Shown here piece after piece: positions 44,170-53,112 of a stretch of DNA of 64,000 bases (position 1 is the first letter of the stretch; each line of letters opens with the position of its first letter). A model generated the notes under the pieces. It worked only from the letters and a program-made list of their open reading frames with translations, was not told the DNA's origin and ran no database searches. The stretch spans positions 186,001 to 250,000 of the forward strand of contig NZ_NGUQ01000037.1 of assembly GCF_002179965.1 (NCBI RefSeq), written 5' to 3'. This DNA comes from Pandoraea sp. PE-S2T-3 (GTDB taxonomy: Bacteria; Pseudomonadota; Gammaproteobacteria; Burkholderiales; Burkholderiaceae). Position numbers and translations under genes: made by a program.

Positions 44170-44580
44170 TTATCGAATGATTTCGAGTCGCTTGACGTCG
44201 ATGTCGCTCGGACGATGACGGTGGCGGTCCACTTCGCCCGTGATGCGAACGCGGGTCTTGTCGTCGATCTTGACGCCCGGCGGCAGATACTTGTCGTCGA
44301 GTTCGATTTCGATGGTGTGACCCGCGTCGTCGCGGAACGTGTAGTGCTCGTGCTTGATGCGGTTGACGATGAAGCCTTCGATGACGGCTTGCGCGTCGTC
44401 AGGGGCGGACAACGCTTGCTGGACAGAGACGACACTCGGCATGACCGACGGCACGGCGACAGCCGCTGCGGGCGGGGCGCCGGGGCCCGTGTACTGCGCG
44501 ATAGCCGGCGTGGCCGACAGCGCGCCGAGAGCGGCTGCCGAGGCGAGAAGCATGGCGAAGCGAGTCTTTTGCACGGACAT
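44170..44580 (-). CDS. Periplasmic OB-fold stress protein, YgiW/YdeI family (136 aa)
   Basis: A signal peptide (FAMLLASAAALGALSATPAIAQ) is followed by a linker and a bacterial OB-fold domain: DDAQAVIEGFIVNRIKHEHY, then TFRDDAGHTIEIELDDKYLP and TRVRITGEVDRHRHRPSDID. YgiW/YdeI proteins are periplasmic and associated with peroxide, metal and antimicrobial-peptide stress. The start at 44580 is set by the signal sequence. It lies between msrB and yciB on the same strand but with gaps above 100 bases on both sides, so it may have its own promoter. Confidence 0.88.
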   Translation of the reverse strand: MSVQKTRFAMLLASAAALGALSATPAIAQYTGPGAPPAAAVAVPSVMPSVVSVQQALSAPDDAQAVIEGFIVNRIKHEHYTFRDDAGHTIEIELDDKYLPPGVKIDDKTRVRITGEVDRHRHRPSDIDVKRLEIIR

Positions 44581-44695
44581 GAGAGGCGTTCCTTGTTGTT
44601 GATAGAGGAAACTCAGCATAGCAGAATACCGAACCGCAATCGGTGACTTCCCTGAACCGCGCCGACGAGCCAACGTCCGCTGCGGCGCTCACGCG

Positions 44696-45130
44696 TCAGT
44701 CGCTTTTTCCAGCCTTGTCATCCGGCGCCGGGTTGCCTTCCTTGTCATCGAAATTCAGCGATGCCGAGTTGATGCAGTACCGCAAACCGGTCGGCGCCGG
44801 GCCGTCTTCGAAGACGTGACCCAGATGGGCGTCGCAGTTACGGCAACGCACTTCTACGCGGACCATGCCGTGGCTGTAATCCATGATTTCGTCGACGCCG
44901 GCACCCTCGACCGGCTTGCTATAGCTGGGCCAGCCGCAACCTGCGTCGAATTTGTCCGTCGATTGGAAGAGCGGTTCACCGCAGCAAACGCACCGATACG
45001 TCCCGTCTTTCCAGTGATCCCAGTAACGGCCGGTGAAGGCGCGTTCGGTCGCGGCGTTGCGGGTGACCTGATACTCGACGTCATCGAGTTGGGCGCGCCA
45101 GTCGGCATCGCTCTTTTCCACTTTGCTCAT
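44696..45130 (-). CDS. msrB: Peptide-methionine (R)-S-oxide reductase MsrB (144 aa)
   Basis: It repairs methionine-R-sulfoxide in proteins. The zinc site is complete: C47/C50 (RCVCCG) and C96/C99 ([14 protein letters not shown]). The catalytic Cys119 lies in [12 protein letters not shown], and the substrate pocket is visible in [13 protein letters not shown]. The length is standard. No signal peptide, so it is cytoplasmic. Confidence 0.97.
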   Translation of the reverse strand: MSKVEKSDADWRAQLDDVEYQVTRNAATERAFTGRYWDHWKDGTYRCVCCGEPLFQSTDKFDAGCGWPSYSKPVEGAGVDEIMDYSHGMVRVEVRCRNCDAHLGHVFEDGPAPTGLRYCINSASLNFDDKEGNPAPDDKAGKSD

Positions 45131-45266
45131 GAAATTCTCCTGAGTTTTGATACCCGGATTTCTATGATCCGGGTGTCATCTGACGAGTTGCATATTGGGA
45201 TAATTCCCCCGATCGCAATGCGTCAGTGATCAATGCTTGTTTCCGTCAATTCTAGTGAGGTGTGAA

Positions 45267-46814
45267 TTACGAGGAACAGCTCACTTCCAACTGACCGGCC
45301 CAGTCGGGCGGCAGTTCGGCGTAGCGCTCGAATTCCGGCTGTTCATCGTACGGCCGCGAGAGCACTCGCAGCAGCGTGTCCACTTCCGAGAAATCCTTCT
45401 CATCGGCCCGTCGGATGGCGACTTCGGCCAGATGGTTGCGCAACACGTATTTCGGATTCACCAGACGCATCGCAACGGCGCGCTTGGCATCGGTACTGGC
45501 CTCATGCCGCAAACGTGCGCGATAGTCGACGGCCCACGCGTCGAAGCCCGCCCGGTCGATAAACATGTCACGCAACGGCGCATCGGCCGCCGGATTGTCG
45601 AGTTGCAGCGTGGCAAGCGTGCGGAACAGGTGCGTGAAGTCCACGCGTCCCTCGTGCATCAGCTTGAACAGGCGATTGATGAGCACCTCGTCGTCGGCGT
45701 GCGACTCGCGCAGCCCGAGCTTGGCGCGCATGCGCAGGTCGATTTCTTCGGCGAAACGCGTCTTGAACACGGGCAACGCCGATTGCGCCAGTTCGATGGC
45801 GGCGTCGCCTTCACCAAACAGCGGCAGCAGCGCTTGCGCGAGGCAGAACAAGTTCCAGTACGCCACGTTCGGCTGCGCCTGATAGGCGTAACGGCCCTGC
45901 GTGTCCGAGTGGTTGCAGATGTGGTGCGCGTTGAACGCGTCGAGAAAGCCGAAGGGCCCGTAGTCGATCGTCAGGCCGAGAATCGACATGTTGTCGGTAT
46001 TCATCACGCCATGACAGAAGCCGACAGCCTGCCAATGTGCGATGAGCTCGGCCGTCGCTTCGCACACCGCTTCGAGCAAGGCGAGATAGGGATTGGCGGC
46101 CTCGCGGCAATGCGGATAGTGGTGATCGATCGTAAAGTCGGCGAGCTGGCGCAGCGCGTCGTGCTGACCCGCGGCCCAGAAGTGTTCGAAGTGACCGAAG
46201 CGGATGAAGCTCGGCGACAGACGCGTCACGACCGCAGCCGTCTCGATCGTTTCGCGGCGCACGGGGGCGTCCGAGCCGACCACGCACAGCGCGCGTGTCG
46301 TCGGCACGCCCAGATGGAACATGGCTTCCGAGCAGAGAAATTCCCGAATCGACGAGCGTAGGACGGCGCGGCCGTCGCCCATGCGCGAATAAGGCGTGAG
46401 CCCGCCGCCCTTGAGCTGGATTTCCCAACGGCCACCGGCGCCATCGGCTTCGCCCAGCAGCAGCGCGCGGCCGTCGCCGAGTTGGCCGGCCCAGACACCG
46501 AACTGATGCCCGGAGTAGACGCTGGCGAGCGGGTCACCGCCGGCGAGCGGCTGATTGCCGGCAAACGTCGCGAGAAACTCCGGATCGCGCGCTGCGTCGG
46601 GCGACCAGCCCAGCAGGCGGGCGGCATCGGCTGAGAAGCCGACCAGATAGGGCTCGGGCAACGGCTGAGGGGAGAGACGGGTGTAGAAGTTCGGACCAAG
46701 CGACGCAAACCGGTTCGCGAGATTCAGCGGGCCGAAATTCCTGAGCGACGAAGGGGCGGCCGGTGCGGCTGGTGAAGCCGGAGAAGCGCTTGCGGGGCGG
46801 TCTGATGCCGACAT
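45267..46814 (-). CDS. selO: Protein adenylyltransferase SelO/YdiU (515 aa)
   Basis: A pseudokinase-fold enzyme that transfers AMP to Ser/Thr/Tyr residues of redox proteins. The family core is clear: [40 protein letters not shown] and [20 protein letters not shown]. The active-site block is [20 protein letters not shown], followed by [11 protein letters not shown]. The chain ends SCSS, with the conserved Cys that is selenocysteine in animal SelO. The N-terminal ~20 residues are a Pro/Ala/Ser low-complexity stretch encoded by degenerate 9-base repeats. It is divergent from the acyl-CoA ligase at 47134. Confidence 0.96.
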   Translation of the reverse strand: MSASDRPASASPASPAAPAAPSSLRNFGPLNLANRFASLGPNFYTRLSPQPLPEPYLVGFSADAARLLGWSPDAARDPEFLATFAGNQPLAGGDPLASVYSGHQFGVWAGQLGDGRALLLGEADGAGGRWEIQLKGGGLTPYSRMGDGRAVLRSSIREFLCSEAMFHLGVPTTRALCVVGSDAPVRRETIETAAVVTRLSPSFIRFGHFEHFWAAGQHDALRQLADFTIDHHYPHCREAANPYLALLEAVCEATAELIAHWQAVGFCHGVMNTDNMSILGLTIDYGPFGFLDAFNAHHICNHSDTQGRYAYQAQPNVAYWNLFCLAQALLPLFGEGDAAIELAQSALPVFKTRFAEEIDLRMRAKLGLRESHADDEVLINRLFKLMHEGRVDFTHLFRTLATLQLDNPAADAPLRDMFIDRAGFDAWAVDYRARLRHEASTDAKRAVAMRLVNPKYVLRNHLAEVAIRRADEKDFSEVDTLLRVLSRPYDEQPEFERYAELPPDWAGQLEVSCSS

Positions 46815-47133
46815 TGGGGACGTTCCTGATGGTGAACAAACATTCTACTTGAGGTGTCCGGCGCTTGCTGCCGCGCTGCGAGGGCTTTGCCAGCGCACTT
46901 TGGCGAGAACGGCGAGGGTGCGAGGCGAGCCGCCGTGCTGCGCCGCACAAGCGATCGGCGTTGACCGATGGCTCGGGCGCGTCAAGAATCGGGCTGCGTG
47001 GCACCATGAATGCACGCATCAGACGTGCCAGCCTGTCACGCGCCGTGCTCATCGAACATATTCACAGCTCATAGCCGTAGCCCAGACGTATCCCGATATT
47101 CCGGTAGTCCCGACTTTTCTGGAGATTCGACGC
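46815..47133. other. 319-base divergent gap between selO and the acyl-CoA ligase
   Basis: I see no gene, strong dyad or good promoter match here. Promoters for both divergent genes are expected inside it. Confidence 0.5.
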
Positions 47134-48765
47134 ATGGCACCACCGCTCCTCGGCCAGATGATGGCCGCGCCGCTGCTGATTTCTTCGTTGCTGACTCACG
47201 CCGCGCGCCACCACGGCGACACCGAGATCGTCTCGCGTCGCGTGGAAGGCGACATCCATCGCTACACATGGCGTGACGCCGAGCGCCGCTCGCGACAGCT
47301 TGCCCTTGCCCTGCGCCGGCTCGGCGTGGGTGACGGCGAGCGCGTCGGCACGCTGGCATGGAACGGTTATCGCCACCTTGAGCTTTACTACGGCGTTTCG
47401 GGCATGGGCAACGTGGTCCATACGATCAACCCGCGCCTGTTTCCCGAGCAGATTGCGTTCATCGTCAATCACGCCGAAGACCGCTACGTGGCGTTCGACA
47501 TCAACTTCATGCCGTTGGTCGAGGCCATTGCGCCGCAATGCCCGGGCGTGCAGGGCTGGATCGCCATGACCGACCGCGCGCATCTGCCTGCGTCGACGCT
47601 ACCGTTGCTGTGCTACGAAGACCTGCTGGCCGCAGAAGACGCCGACACGTACGTCTGGCCCGAAATGGACGAGAAAACGGCGTCCGGGCTGTGCTACACG
47701 TCGGGTACCACCGGCAACCCCAAGGGCGTGCTCTACAGTCACCGCTCGACGGTGTTGCATGCGTTCGGTGCGTCGCTGCCCGACGCCATGGCCATGTCGG
47801 CGCGCGATGCCGTGCTGCCCGTCGTGCCGATGTTCCACGTCAACGCGTGGGGCATGCCGTACTCGAGCGCACTCGTCGGCGCGAAGCTCGTATTCCCCGG
47901 TAAAGACCTCGACGGCAAGTCGATCTACGAATTGTTCGAAGCCGAGGGCGTGACCTTCTCGGCGGGCGTGCCGACGGTCTGGCTGGGGCTGCTGACGTAC
48001 GTGAAATCGATCGGTGCGCGATTCTCGACGCTGGAGCGCACGGTGATCGGCGGCTCGGCGTGCCCGCCCGCGATGCTGACCACGTTCGAAAAGGACTATG
48101 GCGTGCGTGTCATCCACGCGTGGGGCATGAGCGAGATGTCGCCGCTCGGCACACTCTGCCATCTGCGCAAGCACCATCGCGAACTGCCGGCCGAAGATCA
48201 GCAACACATTCTGGAGAAGCAGGGGACGGCTATTTACGGTGTCGATCTGAAGATCGTCGGGCCCGAGGGCGAGGAACTGCCGTGGGATGGCAAGGCGTTC
48301 GGCGATCTGTATACGCGGGGGCCATGGGTGCTCGACCGCTATTTCCGTGCCGACACGTCGCCGCTGGTCGACGGCTGGTTCCCGACGGGCGATGTGGCCA
48401 CCATCGATCCCGAGGGCTACGTACAGATCACCGACCGCAGCAAGGATGTGATCAAGTCGGGCGGCGAGTGGATCAGCTCGATCGACGTCGAGAACATCGC
48501 GATGGCACACCCCGAGATTCACGAGGCGGCCTGTATCGCCGTGCGCCATCCGAAGTGGGAGGAGCGCCCGCTGCTGGTGGTCGTGCGCAAGCCGGGTTCT
48601 TCGCTCACACGCGAAGATGTGCTGGCCTTCTACGAAGGGCGCGTCGTGAAGTGGTGGATTCCCGACGATGTCGTGTTTGTCGACGAGATTCCGCACACGG
48701 CCACCGGCAAGATGCTCAAGCTCAAGTTGCGCGAGCGATTCCGGGACTATCAGGCGGCGCCATAG
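47134..48765 (+). CDS. Medium/long-chain acyl-CoA ligase, AlkK-like (543 aa)
   Basis: An AMP-forming acyl-CoA synthetase distinct from the FadD at 8.6 kb. The phosphate-binding loop is [20 protein letters not shown]. The aromatic block is [20 protein letters not shown], and [17 protein letters not shown] and [20 protein letters not shown] follow. The C-terminal Lys motif is [17 protein letters not shown]. The FHVNAW and GMSEMSP wording is that of AlkK-type medium-chain ligases. The start at 47134 has GGAG ten bases upstream. It precedes the liv-type transporter genes and may activate what that system imports; this is inferred from proximity. Confidence 0.9.
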   Translation: MAPPLLGQMMAAPLLISSLLTHAARHHGDTEIVSRRVEGDIHRYTWRDAERRSRQLALALRRLGVGDGERVGTLAWNGYRHLELYYGVSGMGNVVHTINPRLFPEQIAFIVNHAEDRYVAFDINFMPLVEAIAPQCPGVQGWIAMTDRAHLPASTLPLLCYEDLLAAEDADTYVWPEMDEKTASGLCYTSGTTGNPKGVLYSHRSTVLHAFGASLPDAMAMSARDAVLPVVPMFHVNAWGMPYSSALVGAKLVFPGKDLDGKSIYELFEAEGVTFSAGVPTVWLGLLTYVKSIGARFSTLERTVIGGSACPPAMLTTFEKDYGVRVIHAWGMSEMSPLGTLCHLRKHHRELPAEDQQHILEKQGTAIYGVDLKIVGPEGEELPWDGKAFGDLYTRGPWVLDRYFRADTSPLVDGWFPTGDVATIDPEGYVQITDRSKDVIKSGGEWISSIDVENIAMAHPEIHEAACIAVRHPKWEERPLLVVVRKPGSSLTREDVLAFYEGRVVKWWIPDDVVFVDEIPHTATGKMLKLKLRERFRDYQAAP

Positions 48766-48894
48766 GGGGCCGGCACGCGCCCTGACCTCACCCCTCTCGG
48801 AAAACTCCGAAGCGGGGTGCAGGCGGCACCTCAAAAGCAAGTCACGACGCCATTTTCCGGCAGATCGGCCGCCATTCCAGCGGCCCGCGCCCCC

Positions 48895-48900
48895 TATAAT
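48895..48900 (+). promoter_or_regulatory. -10 element for the liv-type operon
   Basis: A consensus TATAAT lies 105 bases before the livH-like start. No convincing -35 at 16-18 bases, so the promoter may need an activator. Confidence 0.4.
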
Positions 48901-49005
48901 GTCAGCCAGATTTTCGTTCACCGCGGCCCTGTTTGCCGCGTCTTTCGTTTGCATTTCGTTCGTATTTCGTTTGCCTCGAAGCAAGGCATTGACCAAGGAG
49001 TCGCA

Positions 49006-49962
49006 GTGCATTTCCTGAGCGCCACGGCTGGCCTCGTCCTCGTGAACGGCGCGAGCTACGGCTTGCTGCTGTTCATGCTGTCGAGCGGGCTCACGTTGAT
49101 CTTCAGCATGCTCGGCGTGCTGAACTTCGCGCATGCCAGTTTCTACATGCTTGGGGCGTACTTTGCCTACGCACTGTCGTCCGCGCTGGGTTTCTGGCCG
49201 GCGCTGGTGTTGGCGCCCGTCATCGTCGGCGTATTCGGGGCGGTGTTCGAGCGAGGCGTCTTGCGACGGTTACGCACGCGTGGCGCGTTGGCCGAACTGC
49301 TGGCGACCTTCGGTCTGGCGTACATCGTTGTGGAGCTGGTGCAACTCGTCTGGGGACGCGGGCCCGTTGACTACGCGGTGCCGACGGCGTTCGAGGGCGT
49401 GCTCGTCACGGTGCTGGGCGTTGCCGTCCCCGCTTATCGACTGTTTCTGATGGCGCTCGCGTGCGTAGTGGCGGCGCTGGTTTGGGGGGCGTTTCGTGCC
49501 ACGCGTGCCGGGCTCGTGTTGCAGGCAGCGTTGGCACAACCGGCCATGACACAGGCACTCGGTTACGACGTGCCAGCGCTTTATACCGGCGTATTCGCTT
49601 GTGGGGCCGCGTTGGCGGCGCTGGCAGGCGCGGCGGGCGGCAATGTGCTGGTGACCGAGCCGGGCATGGCCGCAACGGTTGGCAGCGTGGTATTCGTTGT
49701 GGTGGTGGTCGGTGGGCTCGGTTCATTAAGCGGTGCGTTTGCCGCGTCGCTGCTGATTGGCGTCTTGCAGACGTGGGCAGTCACGAGCGACGCGAGTCTC
49801 GCGCCATGGTGGCCATCGGCCGCACAGGGCGCGATCTTTGACGCGCTGTCGCCGGTCGCCCGCCTGACACTGGCGCAACTGGCCCCGGCGGTGCCGTACT
49901 TGCTGATGGTGGCGGTGCTGTTGTGGCGTCCGCGCGGGCTGCTCGGCGTGCGGGAGGGATGA
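49006..49962 (+). CDS. livH: Branched-chain amino acid-type ABC permease, LivH-like (318 aa)
   Basis: An integral-membrane permease of the HAAT (LivH) family with about eight hydrophobic helices. Recognisable parts are LIFSMLGVLNFAHASFYMLG, RATRAGLVLQAALAQPAMTQ with LGYDV, and VVFVVVVVGGLGSLSGAFAA. The GTG start at 49006 has AAGGAG upstream at good spacing. Its TGA overlaps the ATG of the next permease gene. It is first of four genes for a complete membrane/ATPase unit. Substrates of this family include branched-chain amino acids, urea, amides and aromatic acids; next to fatty-acyl enzymes the cargo here is open. Confidence 0.9.
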   Translation: MHFLSATAGLVLVNGASYGLLLFMLSSGLTLIFSMLGVLNFAHASFYMLGAYFAYALSSALGFWPALVLAPVIVGVFGAVFERGVLRRLRTRGALAELLATFGLAYIVVELVQLVWGRGPVDYAVPTAFEGVLVTVLGVAVPAYRLFLMALACVVAALVWGAFRATRAGLVLQAALAQPAMTQALGYDVPALYTGVFACGAALAALAGAAGGNVLVTEPGMAATVGSVVFVVVVVGGLGSLSGAFAASLLIGVLQTWAVTSDASLAPWWPSAAQGAIFDALSPVARLTLAQLAPAVPYLLMVAVLLWRPRGLLGVREG

Positions 49963-51431
49963 TGCGCGACGCCGCAGATAACCCGTCCCGCCGCCCGGTG
50001 GAAGGCGATACGTCCGATTCGCCCCATTCGTCCGATTCGCCCCATTTGCCCGATTCGCCGAACGCATCGGTGGCGACCATATTCAGGGCACCGAGGGCAG
50101 CAATGTCGCCGATGTCACCGGCGCCACCGGGACCACCGACGTTGCATTTGTCGGCGGGCCAGAACATTGCGATCTGGGCAGGCTTTGCGTTGCTGCTCGC
50201 GCTCTTGCCGTGGTGCTTTCCGTCAGAGGCGGCATTGACGCTGATGACGCAGATGGGCACCGCCGCCATTCTGGCGTTGTCATTCAACTTGTTGCTGGGG
50301 TCGACGGGGTTGCTGAGCTTTTGCCATGCGACCTACGCGGGTATCGGCGCGTACGCCGGCGTCTGGTGCGTGAACCGCATCGGGGCGGGCGCGTTGCCTG
50401 TCTCGATGTTCGTCGTACCGCTGGCCGGGGCGGCAGCCGGGGCGTTGGCGGGCGCGACGCTTGGCTTTGTCACCACGCGCCGCGCAGGCATGACGTTCGC
50501 GATGATCACGCTGGGCGTTGCCGAGCTGGTCTGGGTCGTCGCGGCGATGCTGCCCGAGTGGTTTGGCGGCGAGCGCGGCATTGCCACTGACCGGACACTG
50601 GGTGCGCCGTGGCTGGGGCTGACGTTCGGCTCGCAACGCGAGGTCTACGGACTCGTCGCCGTCTGGCTCTTCATCTGCGCGGCACTGATGTATGGCGTCA
50701 CCCGTACCCCCTTGGGCTTTCTCGCGCGCGCTGTGAGAGATAACGCGGGGCGAGTCGCGTTTCTGGGGCAATCGCCCGCAGCGGTCCGCTACCGGATGCA
50801 GATCATTGCCGCTGCGTTTGCTGGCGTGGCAGGGGCACTTGGGGCGCTCAATTTCGAATTGGCGAGCGCAGACACTTTCAGTCTTGAACGTTCCGGCGTG
50901 GTGCTGGTATTCACCGTGCTGGGCGGCACGGCCTACTTTGCCGGACCGATGGTCGGCGCGGTGATCGGCGTATTCGCGACGGTCGTACTGGCGACGATGA
51001 CACGGGCGTGGCAGCTTTATCTGGGGTTGGGATTTCTCGCTGTCGTGGTGTTTGCGCCGGGCGGTGTGGCCGGGTTGGTGGCCGGACACATGCGGGTGTT
51101 GCAAACGCTTCGCCAAGACACGGTACGACGTCTATGGCGTCCGTATCTGGCCGTATGCGCGGGGTTAGCCATGGTTGTCGGCGGTTTGATCGCCGTGGTC
51201 GAAATGACCTATGGCATTCGACTCGCCGTCGCCAGTGCGATCGACCCCGGACAATCATGGCTGTGCAGCGCGGGCGCGTCGAACGTCTGGGCGCGATGGG
51301 GCGTTGCAATGCTGAGCCTGATGCTGGGTGCGGCGTGGCTGTATCGCGCGTGGCCTCGCCTGATTGGCGCCGTTCGTCAGGTCGCCGGCCAAGTCGGCCG
51401 GTTAGCCCGCGGCGCCGGAGATCAGCCATGA
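49962..51431 (+). CDS. livM: Branched-chain amino acid-type ABC permease, LivM-like, extended (489 aa)
   Basis: The second HAAT permease. The LivM core is clear: AILALSFNLLLGSTGLLSFC followed by HATYAGIGAYAG, TRRAGMTFAMITLGVAELVW, and RTPLGFLARAVRDNAGRVAF. At 489 residues it exceeds the usual 320-420. It has a ~70-residue polar N-terminal extension with SDSPH-type repeats and extra C-terminal hydrophobic segments (about 390-490). The start is ATG 49962, or 49959; both overlap the livH stop. livG begins at its stop codon (ATGA overlap). Confidence 0.88.
   Translation: MRDAADNPSRRPVEGDTSDSPHSSDSPHLPDSPNASVATIFRAPRAAMSPMSPAPPGPPTLHLSAGQNIAIWAGFALLLALLPWCFPSEAALTLMTQMGTAAILALSFNLLLGSTGLLSFCHATYAGIGAYAGVWCVNRIGAGALPVSMFVVPLAGAAAGALAGATLGFVTTRRAGMTFAMITLGVAELVWVVAAMLPEWFGGERGIATDRTLGAPWLGLTFGSQREVYGLVAVWLFICAALMYGVTRTPLGFLARAVRDNAGRVAFLGQSPAAVRYRMQIIAAAFAGVAGALGALNFELASADTFSLERSGVVLVFTVLGGTAYFAGPMVGAVIGVFATVVLATMTRAWQLYLGLGFLAVVVFAPGGVAGLVAGHMRVLQTLRQDTVRRLWRPYLAVCAGLAMVVGGLIAVVEMTYGIRLAVASAIDPGQSWLCSAGASNVWARWGVAMLSLMLGAAWLYRAWPRLIGAVRQVAGQVGRLARGAGDQP
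50013..50060 (+). repeat. 18-base tandem repeat in the livM N-terminal region
   Basis: Two near-identical units beginning TCCGATTCGCCCCATT (50013-50030, 50031-50048) plus a partial third. They encode SDSPHS/SDSPHL/PDSPNA, and length changes keep the frame. Confidence 0.8.
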
Positions 51432-52267
51432 GGCGCAGGCAAATGAGTGCGGGGAGTGCGGGGAGCGCGAGCCCGGGAGCGCAGCCGATCCTCAGCGTGC
51501 GCGGCGTGCGTAAATCATTTGGCCGCACGCAGGTGCTCGACGAAGTCGATCTCACGCTGGCCCCCGGCGAGCGGCTGGCCATCATCGGCCCGAACGGCGC
51601 GGGCAAAAGCACGCTCTTCGATGTGATCTCAGGGCGCACGTCGCCGGATAACGGTCGCGTGTTGTTGGGCGCGCGTGACGTGACCGGCCGGGCACCTCAC
51701 CTCATCAGCCGACTGGGCTTGTCGCGAAGTTTTCAGACATCTCAACTGTTTTTGGAGACGAGCGTTGTCGACCACTTGCGTTGTGCGGCACTGTGGCCGA
51801 GCGGGCACCGCTACACGTTCTGGCGCAGCATGCGAGGGTTGCGCGATGTCACGGCAATCAGCGAAGACTGGCTGGTCCGTCTGGGGCTGGACACGCGCCG
51901 CGACGACCCCGCAGGTGCCTTGAGCTATGCCGAGCAACGGGTTCTCGAAATCGGCTTGTGCGCCGCGGCCGCAGGACAGGTGATGTTGCTCGACGAACCG
52001 ACCGCAGGGATGAGTCAGTCCGAATCGGCGCGGGTGGTGGCCCTCATTGCCGAACTCAGTCGCGGACGTTCGTTATTGATGATCGAGCACGACATGCAGG
52101 TCGTGTTTTCGCTGGCCGACCGAATCGCGGTGCTGGCACGCGGCAAGATCATCGCGTGCGATGTGCCGGCGCGTATTCGTGAGCACCCGGACGTGCGGAC
52201 GGCCTATCTCGGCGAGTATGCGGACGCCCTTGGTGCGTCGTCGACCGAAGGGAGGCACGATGCTTGA
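51428..52267 (+). CDS. livG: ABC ATP-binding protein, LivG-like (279 aa)
   Basis: ATPase of the HAAT transporter. Walker A is IIGPNGAGKSTLFDVISGR, followed by SRLGLSRSFQTSQLF. The signature is the variant ALSYAEQRVLEIGLC, Walker B is VMLLDEPTAGMS, and the H-loop is LMIEHDMQVVF. The C-terminal VPARIREHPDVRTAYLG is typical of LivG. A ~15-residue Ser/Ala/Gly leader precedes the ATPase fold. It is translationally coupled at both ends: ATGA with livM, and 8 bases of overlap with livF. Confidence 0.93.
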   Translation: MRRRQMSAGSAGSASPGAQPILSVRGVRKSFGRTQVLDEVDLTLAPGERLAIIGPNGAGKSTLFDVISGRTSPDNGRVLLGARDVTGRAPHLISRLGLSRSFQTSQLFLETSVVDHLRCAALWPSGHRYTFWRSMRGLRDVTAISEDWLVRLGLDTRRDDPAGALSYAEQRVLEIGLCAAAAGQVMLLDEPTAGMSQSESARVVALIAELSRGRSLLMIEHDMQVVFSLADRIAVLARGKIIACDVPARIREHPDVRTAYLGEYADALGASSTEGRHDA

Positions 52268-53018
52268 GGTGATTAACCTGACTGCCGGGTATGGGGGCGC
52301 CCGCGTGCTCAATGGGGTGACGATGCACGTTGCGCCGGGTGAGATCGTCGCCGTGCTGGGGCGCAACGGGGCGGGACGCTCGACGCTCGCTCGCGCCGTC
52401 ATGGGGCAGCTTCCCCGGCAGGGCGACATCCGCTGGCAAGGCCAGTCGCTCACGTCGTTGGCGCCGCACCAGATCGCCCGGCTCGGCATCGGCTACGTGC
52501 CCGAGACACGCGATGTGTTCGGGCCGCTGACGGTGGCGCAGAATTTGCTGCTTGGCCAGCGAGGGACGCAGGCAGGACGTGCCTCCGTGGCTGGCAATGC
52601 GCGTGAACATGGCCATTCCCCGGCGTCCATGCGGACAAACCGTGCGTTGACATTGGAGGAAGCCTTCGAGCGCTTCGAGGAACTGGCACCGCGCCGACAC
52701 GCACCATCGGCGTCGCTCTCGGGTGGCGAGCAGCAGTTGCTGTCGCTGTGCCGCGCGTTGATGGCTGGCCCCGATTTGCTGATCGTGGATGAGCCGACCG
52801 AAGGGCTGGCGCCGCGTGTGGTGGCACGGATCGGCCGAATTCTGACCGAACTCCGCGCTTCGGGTGTTGCCATATTACTGATCGAGCAAAAGCTGTCACT
52901 CGCGCTGAGTTGCGCACAACGGGTGGCGGTGATGGGGCGGGGGGCACTGGTGTTCGAGGGGACGCCCGACGAACTGGCACGGGCACACGACATTCGTGCC
53001 GAATGGCTTGAAGTCTAG
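52260..53018 (+). CDS. livF: ABC ATP-binding protein, LivF-like (252 aa)
   Basis: The second ATPase of the transporter. Walker A is VAVLGRNGAGRSTLARAVMG. Here the usual Lys of GKST is replaced by Arg (GAGRST), a notable change at the ATP phosphate contact. Other parts are normal: the signature LSGGEQQLLSLCRALM, Walker B LLIVDEPTEGLAP and a final switch region ILLIEQKLSLAL. An insertion of about 25 residues (GTQAGRASVAGNAREHGHSP) precedes the signature domain. LivF usually retains Lys, so ATP use by this half may be altered, leaving LivG dominant. Confidence 0.9.
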   Translation: MLEVINLTAGYGGARVLNGVTMHVAPGEIVAVLGRNGAGRSTLARAVMGQLPRQGDIRWQGQSLTSLAPHQIARLGIGYVPETRDVFGPLTVAQNLLLGQRGTQAGRASVAGNAREHGHSPASMRTNRALTLEEAFERFEELAPRRHAPSASLSGGEQQLLSLCRALMAGPDLLIVDEPTEGLAPRVVARIGRILTELRASGVAILLIEQKLSLALSCAQRVAVMGRGALVFEGTPDELARAHDIRAEWLEV

Positions 53019-53112
53019 CTGCGCTAGAATCGAACGATCGTTTCGCCGCACTGCGCTGAATCACGCGCTGGCGGTACCCCCAACGACACCAACAATAAGG
53101 AAAGAGACAACG

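Noticed and set aside
45267-45290. Selenocysteine at the SelO C terminus
   Set aside because: The position is encoded as Cys with a normal stop afterwards, as usual in bacteria.
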